Shown in pieces: positions 1 to 9,558 of a stretch of 64,000 nt of DNA. Source of the DNA: Haliotis asinina (Eukaryota > Mollusca > Gastropoda > Lepetellida > Haliotidae); contig NC_090281.1 in NCBI RefSeq assembly GCF_037392515.1, forward strand, positions 48,708,645 to 48,772,644, given 5' to 3'. Each line of letters starts with the position of its first letter. Positions within the stretch are counted from its first letter, which is position 1. A program made the position numbers and the translations under genes. The notes beneath the pieces were generated by a model. That model was not told the DNA's origin, made no database searches, and saw only the letters and a list, made by a program, of their open reading frames with translations.

Positions 1-2
1 AG

Positions 3-620
3 GAGGAGAATCTGGAGGAGCTCCTATTTGGACCGGGGTTTCCTCCAGGGGAGAAGAAACTGCTGAATTTGATTGCTCGCAGTTACGACCTCCGCTTCTC
101 CACCAAGCAGAACAAGGAACATGCATACTCTGTCATCTTCAGGAAGTTTATGCCTGACAAGATGGCAGAGATTTTGAGGAAGAATGGTGGCCACAGTGGC
201 AAGTACTCCATCATCCCAAAGGAACTTCTTCCCAAACATGCTGACATCAAGGACCAGTTGATGCCACCTCCTAAACAAGAAGGCCAGAAAGGGAAAGGGT
301 CTGTCACTCAGTCGTTCGAGACATCTGGAGAATATGAAACTGCACATTCTACCTTCTTCGATACTTCAACTTCTGGTTCTAAAACCAAATTAAAATCTCC
401 ATTTTCAAATGTAGGTCGTGGGAATGTGTCCTTCCAGACAAGTACACCCAGGGGCGGGAATAAGGGGAAACGTGGGCGTGGCCGAGGGAAGGGGAACAAG
501 TTTGTATCTGGGAACCTGCAAGGGAACGGTGGGGATTGGGATGCTGGTCCTGGTTTGAAAGACGAAGATATATCTCTGTGTGACGATAATACTGGTGACC
601 AGATGGAATACACAGCCTGA
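3..620 (+). CDS. 3'-terminal coding exon of an unrecognised basic, Gly-rich-tailed protein (partial)
   Basis: The frame is open from the left edge, starting EENLEELLFGPG, to a TGA at 618-620, so only the C-terminal ~205 residues are present and the true start lies outside the window. The first ~85 residues look folded and conserved (NLIARSYDLRFSTKQ, then FRKFMPDKMAEILRK, then GKYSIIPKELLPKH). The remainder is low-complexity: a Ser/Thr-rich stretch, then a Gly/Arg/Lys-rich segment (RGGNKGKRGRGRGKGNKF) that suggests RNA binding, and an acidic end. Codon use is even and there is no intron inside the exon. I do not recognise the family. An RNA-associated nuclear protein is inferred from the basic Gly-rich tail only. 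Confidence 0.7.
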   Translation, partial: EENLEELLFGPGFPPGEKKLLNLIARSYDLRFSTKQNKEHAYSVIFRKFMPDKMAEILRKNGGHSGKYSIIPKELLPKHADIKDQLMPPPKQEGQKGKGSVTQSFETSGEYETAHSTFFDTSTSGSKTKLKSPFSNVGRGNVSFQTSTPRGGNKGKRGRGRGKGNKFVSGNLQGNGGDWDAGPGLKDEDISLCDDNTGDQMEYTA

Positions 621-2460
621 GTGTGACAAAAAAGCTGGGCATTGCATGGACAAAATGGTTACGCAGACAGCCAGTGATGACTTGTCTAGAGCTGGCAATG
701 AGGAATTGACACTGAATTGTACATTTGGAAGAATTTTGAGACTCTGAAAACAGTTTCTCAATTTGAAATGGAGTTTGTTTTTAAATTGTGTTGTTCACCC
801 AATAACATCAAGTAACTTCATTGTATGCCTTAGAAAACACATTGTTCCCATTATATCCTGCTGATCGACAAGGTGATATGAAGTTTTAAACAAGTAATAC
901 AAGGGTAGGTGAAATGTTTAAACTTCAAGTTTATCTGTGTGCCAATATGTATACCATTTGAAGATTTGTGACTCACTCATATTGTTCTTGTTGACGAGTC
1001 CTTTATGCCTTTCGATTCATGCTGTTCAGTATTACAGAATTTATCAAGCATTTCCCATAGACAACAGTGGCTTGAACTTTAGATAGCTTATTCAGAAATA
1101 ACATGTTTGCTAGGGTATGTTTCTTTGGTTCTGTTTTCAGTCTGCAAATTTACTGTATCCAGCAATTCAAAATGTTGTACAATTTCAGACTACATTCTAT
1201 ATTTCATTGTTCGTGAGGGTTAAATGTCAGGTTTAGACTTGCTACCCATTTGGATAATGTGGCTTGAGATTATATTTATGGTTTCTAATTTTAAATGATG
1301 TTACTTTGTATATGACTTCTAAAGTTTGATTGTGAACGTTTTGTAGAGATTATCTGTCAGTTTCTGAATTGTCAATACAAGTAGGAGGGGTTGATCAGTT
1401 GTAAAATGTCAAGTATGTCACCTGACAAATACCAAGCTGTAACAGAAAGTTTTGTGTGGAATATTTGGCGCTAATTTTCTTTTATAGTTAAGCTTGAATT
1501 GTTTTAAACTGATATTTTAAACATTATGCATGTAGTGATAATTCAAGTGAGGTCATGCAGGGAAATCATCAGTTTTTGTGCTTAAATTTCATCTGTTTAA
1601 GATGGCAGTGCTAAATTAGAGTGTGTTTTAAAATCATGTCCATCACACTTTTCATTACACACATACATAGTAAGATGTGTTACCCTATCATCACTTCATT
1701 GCTTCATTTTGTAACAGAAAGTGGCATTGTGTCCAGCTCGCTCGCTCACTCACTCACTCACTCACTCACTCACTCAGACATATTGTAATCAGTATCCCAG
1801 TGATCTATTCAAGTTAGGCCAGGTTTTATTCTTAAGCCTAGTTTACAAATTAACCAATTCCTTAAAATTTGAATGTAAAATATGAGTTCCTTATACCAAC
1901 AGCCTCTTCTAAAATCTCACTCACATTTTTCTATAAAACATGTTTTTCCAAACTGATGACACTTAGTAAAACTCAGACTAAATAAATTGGAACTTTGTTT
2001 TTATCTCTTTTCCATGTAAATCAAAACAAAAGAAATCTGGCCTTTATCTTCATGCTGTACCTCCTATTATGTGTATTCTAGCATGTATATATTCTACAAT
2101 GGCCTTTGTCGCAGTGTGAGGAATCAGTCAAATTGGTTTTGCAATTCATCATTCAGTCTGGCATGAGGAATCACAAATACACATTCACTGTTAGAAAAAC
2201 CTTATCATTGAGGTAACTTCTGTCAAACATCATTTCTTTGTATCGCAAATAGGAATAAACATCTTGTGCATATATTTGATCTTATGGTTTTCCTCCCACT
2301 GTAAAGGCAGATGGGACCTCGGGTCATAAACAATGAAATGAAACCGAAAAAGCACATTATGCAGTGTATGCGTCTCTCTGTGTGTCAGCTCATGCGTTGC
2401 CTAGCCCAGATTTTCGAAACAAACATAAGTTTCTATTATAACTGAGTTTGACAATTTGAA
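621..2460 (+). other. Probable 3' UTR and downstream intergenic DNA
   Basis: AT-rich and without credible coding potential, directly after the stop at 620. AATAAA-type hexamers occur near 1980 and 2252 and could serve as polyadenylation signals. A short CACT/CTCA microsatellite at about 1737-1775 resembles the tail of the SINE-like repeats found elsewhere in the window. Confidence 0.5.
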
Positions 2461-2864
2461 ACTACGGAATTTTTAGCTCAACAGCATTTTCATTTTTAAA
2501 AAGCACAATCCACTTGAGTAATCTATACACCAAACTCAAATTGTCTGCTATGTTTGAGTTCACTATCGATTTCAGTCTGTTCTGGAAATTGCAGTTTCCT
2601 GCATTTTCTCGACCATAAGTCAAAACTTCGAGGCCTATTTCTACATGTTTCAATAAGTATGACAATTAACGTGTACCAGTCCAAAATGATTTCTCAATAC
2701 GTGTTTAATCATCTTGTCCCCAACTTCAGTGATAAAAATGTGTGTTGAAAATAATCGAGATCTTTTATTCCATTTTAGAAAGATAAGGTCAAATCAACTA
2801 AAAAAGTGTTGTCTAAAAAGTATGCTCATTTTGTTAAAGAAATGTCTGAACTTTGTCAGTTCCA
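2461..2864. other. Intergenic, nothing recognised
   Basis: AT-rich DNA between the presumed 3' UTR and the decayed transposon. Only short spurious open frames are present. I searched for a terminal inverted repeat of the neighbouring Tc1-like element here and did not find a convincing one. Confidence 0.4.
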
Positions 2865-3898
2865 TCATGTTACATGAAGTCCATCATGTCCTGTAATGAA
2901 ATCCACAGTTAACGTTCCTAGGGAGTGTATCCAACCACGAGCCTGAACCACCTCTCGACAAAGCCGTCTCATTGATACCACCAGATTACGCAGGAACTGC
3001 ATTGGCAGATTGCTCCATTCGTCTAGGACAACCTGCCTGAGTTCGCGAACGTTGGTCAGGGGCCAATCTCTCGAGGAAATGCTCCTCCCGATGGCATCCC
3101 AGATGTGCTCTATTGGATTTCGATCTGGACTGACACTTGGCCAGTCAAGGGATTCGATGCTGTGCTGCCTTTTGAGGTCAGTGATCATCCCAGGACGATG
3201 GGGGTGGGCATTGTTATCCTGGTAGAGGTAATCAACGTGAGGATTGGCATGCAAAGATGGCAGGAGAGTGTTCTCGATGATGTCACGACCATACTTCTCT
3301 GCATTCATCGTGCCTTGGATCACTTTGATGTCTACTTTCTGGTCATGACAGAAGGCTGCTCCGACCATGGCTAACCCACCACCTCCAGCTACTGTTATCA
3401 GTATGTTTTGAGCGTGTTGGGAAGACGTAAGCGGCCCTCAACAACGTACAGATTGAACCTCAACTCATCAGACTAAATGACACGTCGCCATGTGCGCAAA
3501 TTCCAGTTTCGTCGTTCCAGTGCCCAAACCAGACGAAGACGCATGTGATTATCGGTCAGTCGGGGTCATTTCAAGGGACGACGAGCTCGTAAACCAGCGG
3601 CTACAAGACGTCTGTTAACCAACTCCCGCGACACATTTACTCCTGTTGTTTGCTACCATCACTGACGGAGTCGATTGGCTGACCAGAATGGTTCCTGACG
3701 TGCAATACGAAGTAAACTTCTATCATCCCTCAAATTTGTCTTTTTGACACGACCTCTTCTAGCGGCGACCTTGACTTCACCGGTTGTACGATGTTTTTTA
3801 AGCAACCTGCTTACAACGCTATGGCAACACGTCTTGCAATCTGACGTAGGGACATGCCACTTTGTCTCATGCCCACGATCTGCCATTTGGTAGCCCCA
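2865..3898 (-). pseudogene. Decayed Tc1/mariner-type transposase
   Basis: Read on the minus strand. An N-terminal helix-turn-helix region (3659-3886; VSRLLKKHRTTGEVKVAARRGR) is followed, after frame breaks, by the catalytic region (2865-3368) with YQDNNAHPH and SPDRNPIEHIWD, the hallmark DDE motifs of Tc1-like transposases. The first catalytic Asp sits in SDELRFNL (about 3440-3475). Immediately before it a TAG stands where Trp is usual, and the frame linking the two halves is interrupted. I count 35 residues between the second Asp and the Glu, against 34 in typical Tc1, because of an extra Asn after QDN. The element is inactive. Terminal inverted repeats were not found. Confidence 0.88.
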
Positions 3899-3899
3899 G

Positions 3900-4430
3900 G
3901 TAACTGATTACGTGCTATTTCAATGAATATCAAACCTACTCACTACTACCCTCGAAATTGATTTTTCAGAGATACGACCGTGCAAGCATTTTCTCTGCAT
4001 GCACGTGAAAAACACTCAGTGCACGTGCATATGGCTTATTCCTTGAGATAGTTTGATATTGTGTACATTACACTATTTCTACTTATATCATATCAATTCA
4101 GGTGTTGCTTCAGATTTTACCATCAATATAATACGCCCAACATAAACAGAACCACTTGACGAGGTTGTTCATGTGAAGACAGCTGCAGGGCCCTCTTCCT
4201 CGAAATGATCGCTATGTCCAACCATGTCATAACAAGACCATCCAGAAAACTCAATGCGCGCACAAATCAGGTAGCTGCATCACCAGTGACCCCATCGACA
4301 GTGGACAGGTGTCTTATAATCCAGGACTTCGAAGTGACATCGGGTACTAAGTTTATCTGGTTGTGTTCTGACAGGGAGACTATATAAGACGAAGATTATC
4401 CCTGGTCCTCATTAACGTCATATCGCGCAG
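3900..4430. other. Intergenic, nothing recognised
   Basis: No gene or clear repeat was seen. It lies between the broken Tc1-like element and a degenerate SINE-like copy. Confidence 0.35.
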
Positions 4431-4431
4431 G

Positions 4432-4755
4432 GAGTGAGTGAGAATGGTTTTATGCCGCATTTAGCAATGCTCAAGGGAGAGACCAGACATAGGCGGGTTA
4501 GTTTTTGTTGTTTATCTTCACATATTCAGATTTTTATTGATTTTGTTCTTAAACACCACTCTCACCAATGTACAAACAATATGGCGGCGGCATGTAGATG
4601 ATGGAGTCTGGACCAGACAATCCTGCGATTAGGGATACGGGATACGATGACGTGTGTCAAGTAAGTGAGCAAGCCTGACCAGCCAATCCCGCTAGTCGCC
4701 TCTTACGACGAGCATCAGTTGGCGAAGACAAATTGTAACCCGGATCTTCATATGA
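4432..4755 (+). repeat. SINE-like repeat (family 1), degenerate, with insertion
   Basis: Begins GGGAGTGAGTGAGAATGG and later matches the family body (GGAGTCTGGACCAGACAATC; CAATCCCGCTAGTCGCCTCT). About 100 bp of unrelated sequence sits inside the left part. This is the first of many copies of the dispersed ~260 bp family in the window. Confidence 0.7.
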
Positions 4756-4831
4756 TCATGGGCCTTATGCCGATCGGTATACAGTGGTATGTGGTATAAT
4801 CAACCTTATTACTCGCCCGTTGAAGATACTG

Positions 4832-4862
4832 CAGTGTAATATTTTCACTTCAATATTACACT
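4832..4862. repeat. Short perfect hairpin
   Basis: AGTGTAATATT is followed, after a short loop, by its reverse complement AATATTACACT. It may belong to the same element as the larger palindrome at 5037-5172. Confidence 0.5.
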
Positions 4863-5036
4863 AGTGTAATACCGCTTGACCTATGACGTCAAAATGGTTC
4901 AAAGTTGTGACGTCACAATGCTAATGTTGATGTCGCGTTTTTACTAGACCTTGCTTGACTTGAAAGCTGAGAGTCTTCACACTGTAGGCAATTTCGCCGC
5001 AGTTTCTGTCAATTTATGTTGGCGAGTAATAAACAG

Positions 5037-5172
5037 AATACTAAACTCGCTTCCGTGAAATATCATGTTTATTAAACTCATTAGAGATTTAGTATCAAAC
5101 TCGTTTTCGCTCGTCTGATACCAAATCATTAAGTCGTTTAATAAAAATGGTATTACACGGAAGGTCGTTTAG
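5037..5172. repeat. Imperfect palindromic (foldback/MITE-like) element
   Basis: The left arm starts ATACTAAACTCGCTTCCGTG. The right arm, read in reverse complement, starts ATACTAAACGACCTTCCGTG and stays alignable for about 65 nt, including TTTATTAAAC and GATTTGGTATCA. There is no coding capacity. A non-autonomous DNA element is the simplest explanation. Confidence 0.6.
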
Positions 5173-5700
5173 TATCCTCTATATACATGTATGTACTTTT
5201 CGACTGTTAGTCACCTTAGCGCGGTTGCTATCGACTTTACACTTCGACCGTGAATTGTATCATCCCACAAGTACCCTGACTCATCTATTGTCCAGCAGAA
5301 AAAAGGGACATTAGCCTCGTGCTGAAGGACATTTCTAATAGCATGAAATACATAGAGAATCTCACCCAACAGTTTGCTGATTTCATAAAGTTGCTGGGTT
5401 CATAAAGTAAATCTTCGAGGCTTGTCGAGAATATTTTACCTTTATCAACGAGAGTTGGTATAATTGATATCAGTAGACACGAGGGTAAGATTCTGTTTCA
5501 TCCTTCAATAGTTTTCAGTGAAAAATGTACATTTTTCAAAACTGTCCTACCATTAGACATGCAATGCAACTATGTCGTGGCATTGTGACGTCATCATGAT
5601 CATGACGTCATAGCATTGTCGGGGCATTGTACAATATCTACTGTTGAAACGATATCTCCAGTGGATGATAAATTGATACATCCCTTCGTTTCTAATACAA
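5173..5700. other. Intergenic, nothing recognised
   Basis: No gene was seen. It contains a small symmetrical stretch of TGACGTCAT-type sequence around 5585-5610 (GTGACGTCATCATGATCATG). Confidence 0.35.
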
Positions 5701-5702
5701 AA

Positions 5703-5775
5703 TGCTATGGATGTCAACTTTTTTATTGTTTACACAACGTTTCGGGGCTATTCCTTGCCCCTTCTCAGATGGATG
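5703..5775 (-). mobile_element. Penelope-like element tail with hammerhead-like hairpin
   Basis: In reverse complement it reads CTGAGAAGGGGC, an 8 nt loop, GCCCCGAAACGTTG, then AAACAATAAAAAAGTTGACA. The five-base stem GGGGC/GCCCC is perfect. The order CTGA..GA, stem, GAAAC matches the hammerhead-like tails reported for Penelope-like retroelements, with one core base missing. It is a tail fragment only. No reverse transcriptase is present. Confidence 0.55.
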
Positions 5776-6194
5776 CTAACTCAGTCACTCAATTTGAGGT
5801 GTAACGCCGGCTTCTGGCTGGCGCCAATATACAATATACAGGATAAATATCCAAATAATATACATGACGCCAGAGTGATGATTTTGGAGCATGTATACAC
5901 AATAAACCAACCACAGATTATTAAATAGCAGATAAACGAAAATGAAATATACAAAAGTAAATATGGTGTTGTTACATCGGATTAAGTGGGTAAGCAATAG
6001 CAGCCACTGAGTCTGATTGGGTTTCATAGGGTGACTGATAGTCTAATGCAATGCTGGGATGTGATACGAAAGGCAGGGATGAAGCTGTTACAGTGGATTA
6101 ATAGGTGATTGGGTCTGATTAATTTCCCAGGTATTGGGTAGGTAAACCCCTTGATCTCTGTTCATGTGTGGTGCTACTCTTTTGATGCTGATTG

Positions 6195-6760
6195 ACTCAG
6201 ACTCGTCTGACGAAGAGGCACGGAATTAAACTAAAAGTGCTTTATGGTTCAACTTCTTTATTATACAAGGTCTCAACGTTTCGAGACAGATTCTAGTCTC
6301 TTCTTCAGGTGAGGTGAGGATAAAACTAAAGGGTTGTAGTATATATACACATAACAGTAGTAGAGCGATAACAATGGGTAACAAGATATACAGAATACCC
6401 ATTGTTATCGCTCTACTGTTATGTGTATACATACTACAACCCTTTAGTTTTATCCTCACCTCACCTGAAGAAGAGACTAGAATCTGTCTCGAAACGTTGT
6501 GACCTTGTATAATAAAGAAGTTGAACCATAAAGCACTTTTAGTTTGATTCCTCCAACTTCTAAATGCCTTTGAAACAACAGGCACGGAATTGCCCAGAAA
6601 CGTAGGGTAAACAATGAATTCCTGACGGAGGGGCAATTTAAGAATAGCCCAGAAGCGCTACGTAAACAATAAAGAAGAAGCTTCCACCTGACGAAGGGCA
6701 AGAAATAGATCAGAAACGTTGTGCAAACAATACAGAAGTTGACATTTGTCTTAAACTTGA
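6195..6760 (+). repeat. Tandem Penelope-like hairpin tails (host of the foldback insertion)
   Basis: Three successive CTGACG(A/G)AGG..GAAACG-type units occur: at 6196 (interrupted by the foldback element and resumed at 6580), at ~6622, and at ~6688. Each is followed by AAACAATAAAGAAG- or AAACAATACAGAAGTTG-like sequence. The third copy has a poorly paired stem and is probably decayed. Confidence 0.55.
6216..6591. mobile_element. Foldback element (Penelope-like tail pair) with 12 bp direct repeats
   Basis: A near-perfect palindrome at about 6222-6551 has arms of ~160 nt; one arm holds CTGAAGAAGAGAC, loop, GTCTCGAAACGTTG and AATAAAGAAGTTGAACC, the other its reverse complement. The whole insertion (about 6228-6579) is flanked by the direct repeat AGGCACGGAATT at 6216-6227 and 6580-6591, which looks like a target-site duplication. 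Removing the insertion restores an older unit of the same hairpin family, so the element landed inside a relative. Confidence 0.75.
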
Positions 6761-6844
6761 ATCCCCAACTTCTACATGACTCTCAAGAACCCTTTCGTTT
6801 GTCAGTGAAACTGTAAAATGTATCCTCAAGATTTCATTCAGAAA

Positions 6845-6870
6845 TGGGCGGAGGGGTAGTCTAGAGGTTA
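6845..6870 (+). repeat. Truncated head of tRNA-like SINE (family 2)
   Basis: GGGGTAGTCTAGAGGTTAAA matches the tRNA-like head of the family 2 repeat and is joined directly to the start of a family 1 copy at ~6870. The join is either a chimeric or a nested insertion. Confidence 0.5.
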
Positions 6871-6873
6871 AAG

Positions 6874-7131
6874 TGAGTGAGTTCAGTTTTACGCCACACT
6901 CAACAATATTCAAGCTGTATGGCGGCGGTCTGTAAATAATCGAATCTGGACTAGACAATCCACTGACCAAGAACATGAGCATCGATTTGCGCAATTGGGA
7001 ACCGATGACGTGTCACCAAGTCAGCGAGCTTGACCACCCAATCCCGTTAGTCGCCTCTTACGACAAGCATATTGCCTTTTATGGCATGCACGGGTTGCTG
7101 AAGGCCTATTCTACCCTGGGACCTACACGGG
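6874..7131 (+). repeat. SINE-like repeat (family 1)
   Basis: A near-complete copy running from GTGAGTGAGTTCAGTTTTAC to the CCTACACGGG end. It forms the outer end of the left inverted-duplication arm. Confidence 0.85.
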
Positions 7132-7139
7132 TGTGATTC

Positions 7140-7967
7140 AGCTGAACGTGACGTGAGGCTGAGCTGTTAACTGTAAAATCGGGTGGTTGGTTTGCTGCTT
7201 AACACCAAAGGATTTAAACTTCGAGGCACAATAATATGCACACCAAAAGGTGTGTTGATTAATTTTTCTTCAAGCCGACCAAAGGGGAAGGGAAGCCATC
7301 AGATGCCATTATTTTGAAATATCCCTGATGGTTCTAGTCTGTTTCAATGAAGCATCCTTACTGAGCAAGCATTTTCGGATTTCAGTGGCATTGGTGGCTT
7401 TGACAACATTGACTGTTTTGGATATAATTTCTGGGAATTGAGAGATACATGCCTCAAATAACTTAGTGGCCTGATAACACTAATACAACCTTAATTTAGA
7501 ATATCAGCCTTTTTCAAATTCATTTGCTTAGCATTTTGAAAACAGTCTTTCCAAGAATACATGATACATTTTTATGGGTAACGACTTCTTTTTTATGTGA
7601 ATTGCTGAAGAAAGGAGCATGAATTAGCTCTGAAACGGCATTTAAGTAACAAAAACAAAGTTTTTATTCATAAAACGTGCCACGTATTCATATTCATCCA
7701 ACATCTAAATGCCTTTCAAAATGTTTAAAAATAATCTTTCCACTTTATCTGTCATTGTTGGGAATTTCATCAATGCAAGACATACATAGCAAGTTTTCAC
7801 AAGCCTTTCCACTGTAACATGTGGTGAATATTATCTGATTTAGAATTCATATAAATGAATATAAAATGCACTACAATAAAACCCTTGGCTGATTTTTTTT
7901 AATGAAGTTCCCAAGTGCATAAAGCCATAGAACATTATATGGTCCCTGATAAAACACAATAATAGAG
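7140..7967. other. Non-coding interior of the left duplication arm
   Basis: No gene was seen. A hammerhead-like hairpin tail lies at 7604-7645 (CTGAAGAAAGGAGC, loop, GCTCTGAAACGGC) with AAAGTTTTTATTCATAAAAC after it. Its inverted counterpart is at about 11060-11100. Confidence 0.5.
7604..7680 (+). mobile_element. Penelope-like hairpin tail
   Basis: CTGAAGA fits the CTGANGA hammerhead core. A GAGC/GCTC stem is followed by TGAAAC. The copy lies inside the inverted duplication, so it was present before that duplication formed. Confidence 0.5.
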
Positions 7968-8236
7968 TGAGTGAGTGAGAGAGTGGGTGAGTGAGTTTAG
8001 TTTTTCGCCACCCTAAGCAATATTCCGCTATATGGTGGCAGTCTGTAAATAAGCGACTCTGGACCAGATAATCCAGTGATTGACAGCATGAGCATTGATC
8101 TGCACAAGTGGGAACCAATGACGTGTCAACCAAGTCAGCGAGCCAGACCAGCTGATTCCATTCGTCGCCTCTTACGACAAGCATAGTCACTTTTCATGGT
8201 TGCTGAAGGCCTATTCTACTCCAGATCTTCACGGAT
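7968..8236 (+). repeat. SINE-like repeat (family 1)
   Basis: Begins in a GTGAGTGAGAGAGTGGGTGA run and ends near CTTCACGG. It forms the inner end of the left duplication arm. Confidence 0.85.
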
Positions 8237-8385
8237 TCTAGTGGTTAAAGCGTTTGCTCGTCAAGCTGAAGATACCGGTTCGATTCCACACATGGATACA
8301 ATGTGCGAAGTACATTTCTGGTGTCCCCCGTCGTGATTTTGCTGCAGTATTGTTATATTAATAAAAGCAGCCTAAAGCGTGCAAC
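8229..8385 (+). repeat. tRNA-derived SINE (family 2)
   Basis: The head TCTAGTGGTTAAAGCG resembles a tRNA A-box region, and GGTTCGATTCC (about 8277) is a good B box. The body continues CATTTCTGGTGTCCCCCGTC to an AATAAAAGCAGC tail. This plus-orientation copy shows why the other copies, read in reverse, carry GGAATCGAACC-like sequence. Confidence 0.75.
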
Positions 8386-9359
8386 GCAAGTCGAGAGAGT
8401 TAATTTTAATCTTAATTTTTTGCCAGCCCAAATTTAGTGTTTAATATGTTTTAAGTCACTTCATTTTGAACCTCTTTATCAGTCTTCTTAGTCAGTTCAT
8501 TTGCCAAACAACTGGACATATGTCTGAAGCCTCAGTGAATCCCATTTTATATATATTGACAGTGACATAATCATATATGTATGTTTATTACTGTGCACAG
8601 TCCGACCAGAGACCATATAATACATACATTATATAATATTTGGTCTCCGTGTATAACAGCCATGAAGCAAAGCCATGCAGTTTTACAATTGGGACAGTAT
8701 GACAAATGTATATGACAGAGAGTTTATGTCACTGTGATTTGTCGGCTAGTCCAAAGGGCCAATAGACGAATAAACAGTGGTTGTGCGCATTACTGCCAGT
8801 TATGCAATCTCTCGGTGTGCTGTTAAGATTAACTGTTCGTATTTTGAAGCGTGAGACATTAATCTTGCTTTACACTATTAACGAAAATGAGTGAGTGATG
8901 TTTCTACGACGATCCATATACATCTGGTCCCCGATAAAAATCGTTTCAGTCAAATAATTTGCAAATCCGAAATAAAAAAAATGCTAAGGAATTCGGTTTC
9001 GATAACATAAGAGGCTCAGTATAATAGCGTCTACAGTGACTCGATCTGCTCACAGGTGTGTTTTCGGGGCAATCGAACGTTCAACTGGGACAGTCCGAGT
9101 TTCTCGTCGTTTCATTGGATACACCACCACAAGAGCCAATCAGAATTCTAAATTCCCAAACCGGTTTGATAAAAAAAATCAAGTAAACAAGCACGTCCTA
9201 TTTCGGCAGGGGTGCAGTAGTGTCATCACGTGTGTGTGAACACAACCGATAACGACAATAATATCACATGCTAATGACAGGGCAGTGACACTATATCTTA
9301 CCGGTCCACAAACTCAAGGTTTCGCTGACAAGGATATGCACATCAAACAGTAGGTGGTA
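8386..9359. promoter_or_regulatory. Upstream region / probable 5' UTR of the NRF-6-like gene
   Basis: There is no coding sequence with support. The region directly precedes the first coding exon, so promoter and 5' UTR should lie here, possibly with further upstream non-coding exons. I see no diagnostic TATA or initiator element and cannot place the transcription start. Confidence 0.35.
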
Positions 9360-9558
9360 ATGATGGTCTCCACGGGTGGACACTTCTATTATGTTTCCGC
9401 ACTTCTTACTGCATGTTTCTTAATGACAATCTTAACAACGGGCACCTGTCATCCGAAGTCATACAACGAAATCGTGAATCGGGTTTTTAATGGAGTTGAC
9501 AGGATTAACGATGTGGAGCTTGTTAATAGACTTGAAGACACGCTTGAACGCATTGAAG
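9360..9558 (+). CDS. nrf-6-like: NRF-6-like exon 1 (signal peptide)
   Basis: ATG at 9360 (a second in-frame ATG at 9363). Residues ~10-25, YYVSALLTACFLMTIL, form a signal-peptide core, followed by a polar helical segment. The donor is GAAG|GTATGT, leaving phase 1. The exon lies alone between the two arms of the inverted duplication. Confidence 0.85.

Larger units (their letters stand above)
6874..8236 (+). repeat. Left arm of ~1.37 kb inverted duplication
   Basis: Almost the whole interval reappears in reverse complement at 10460-11840, including both terminal SINE-like copies and the unique ~0.8 kb between them. Shared landmarks include TTTGGTGTGCATATTATTGT (near 11461, reverse complement near 7228) and GGTTGGTTTGCTGC. 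The arms differ by scattered substitutions and small indels. They flank exon 1 of the NRF-6-like gene, with a ~2.2 kb spacer. Confidence 0.9.

Noticed and set aside
8270..8290. tRNA gene suggested by the GGTTCGATTCC B box
   Set aside because: Only the head of a tRNA-derived SINE. No cloverleaf or acceptor stem can be drawn.
9036..9239. 67-codon frame upstream of exon 1
   Set aside because: No splice linkage, no family features, and random-looking composition in the presumed 5' region.
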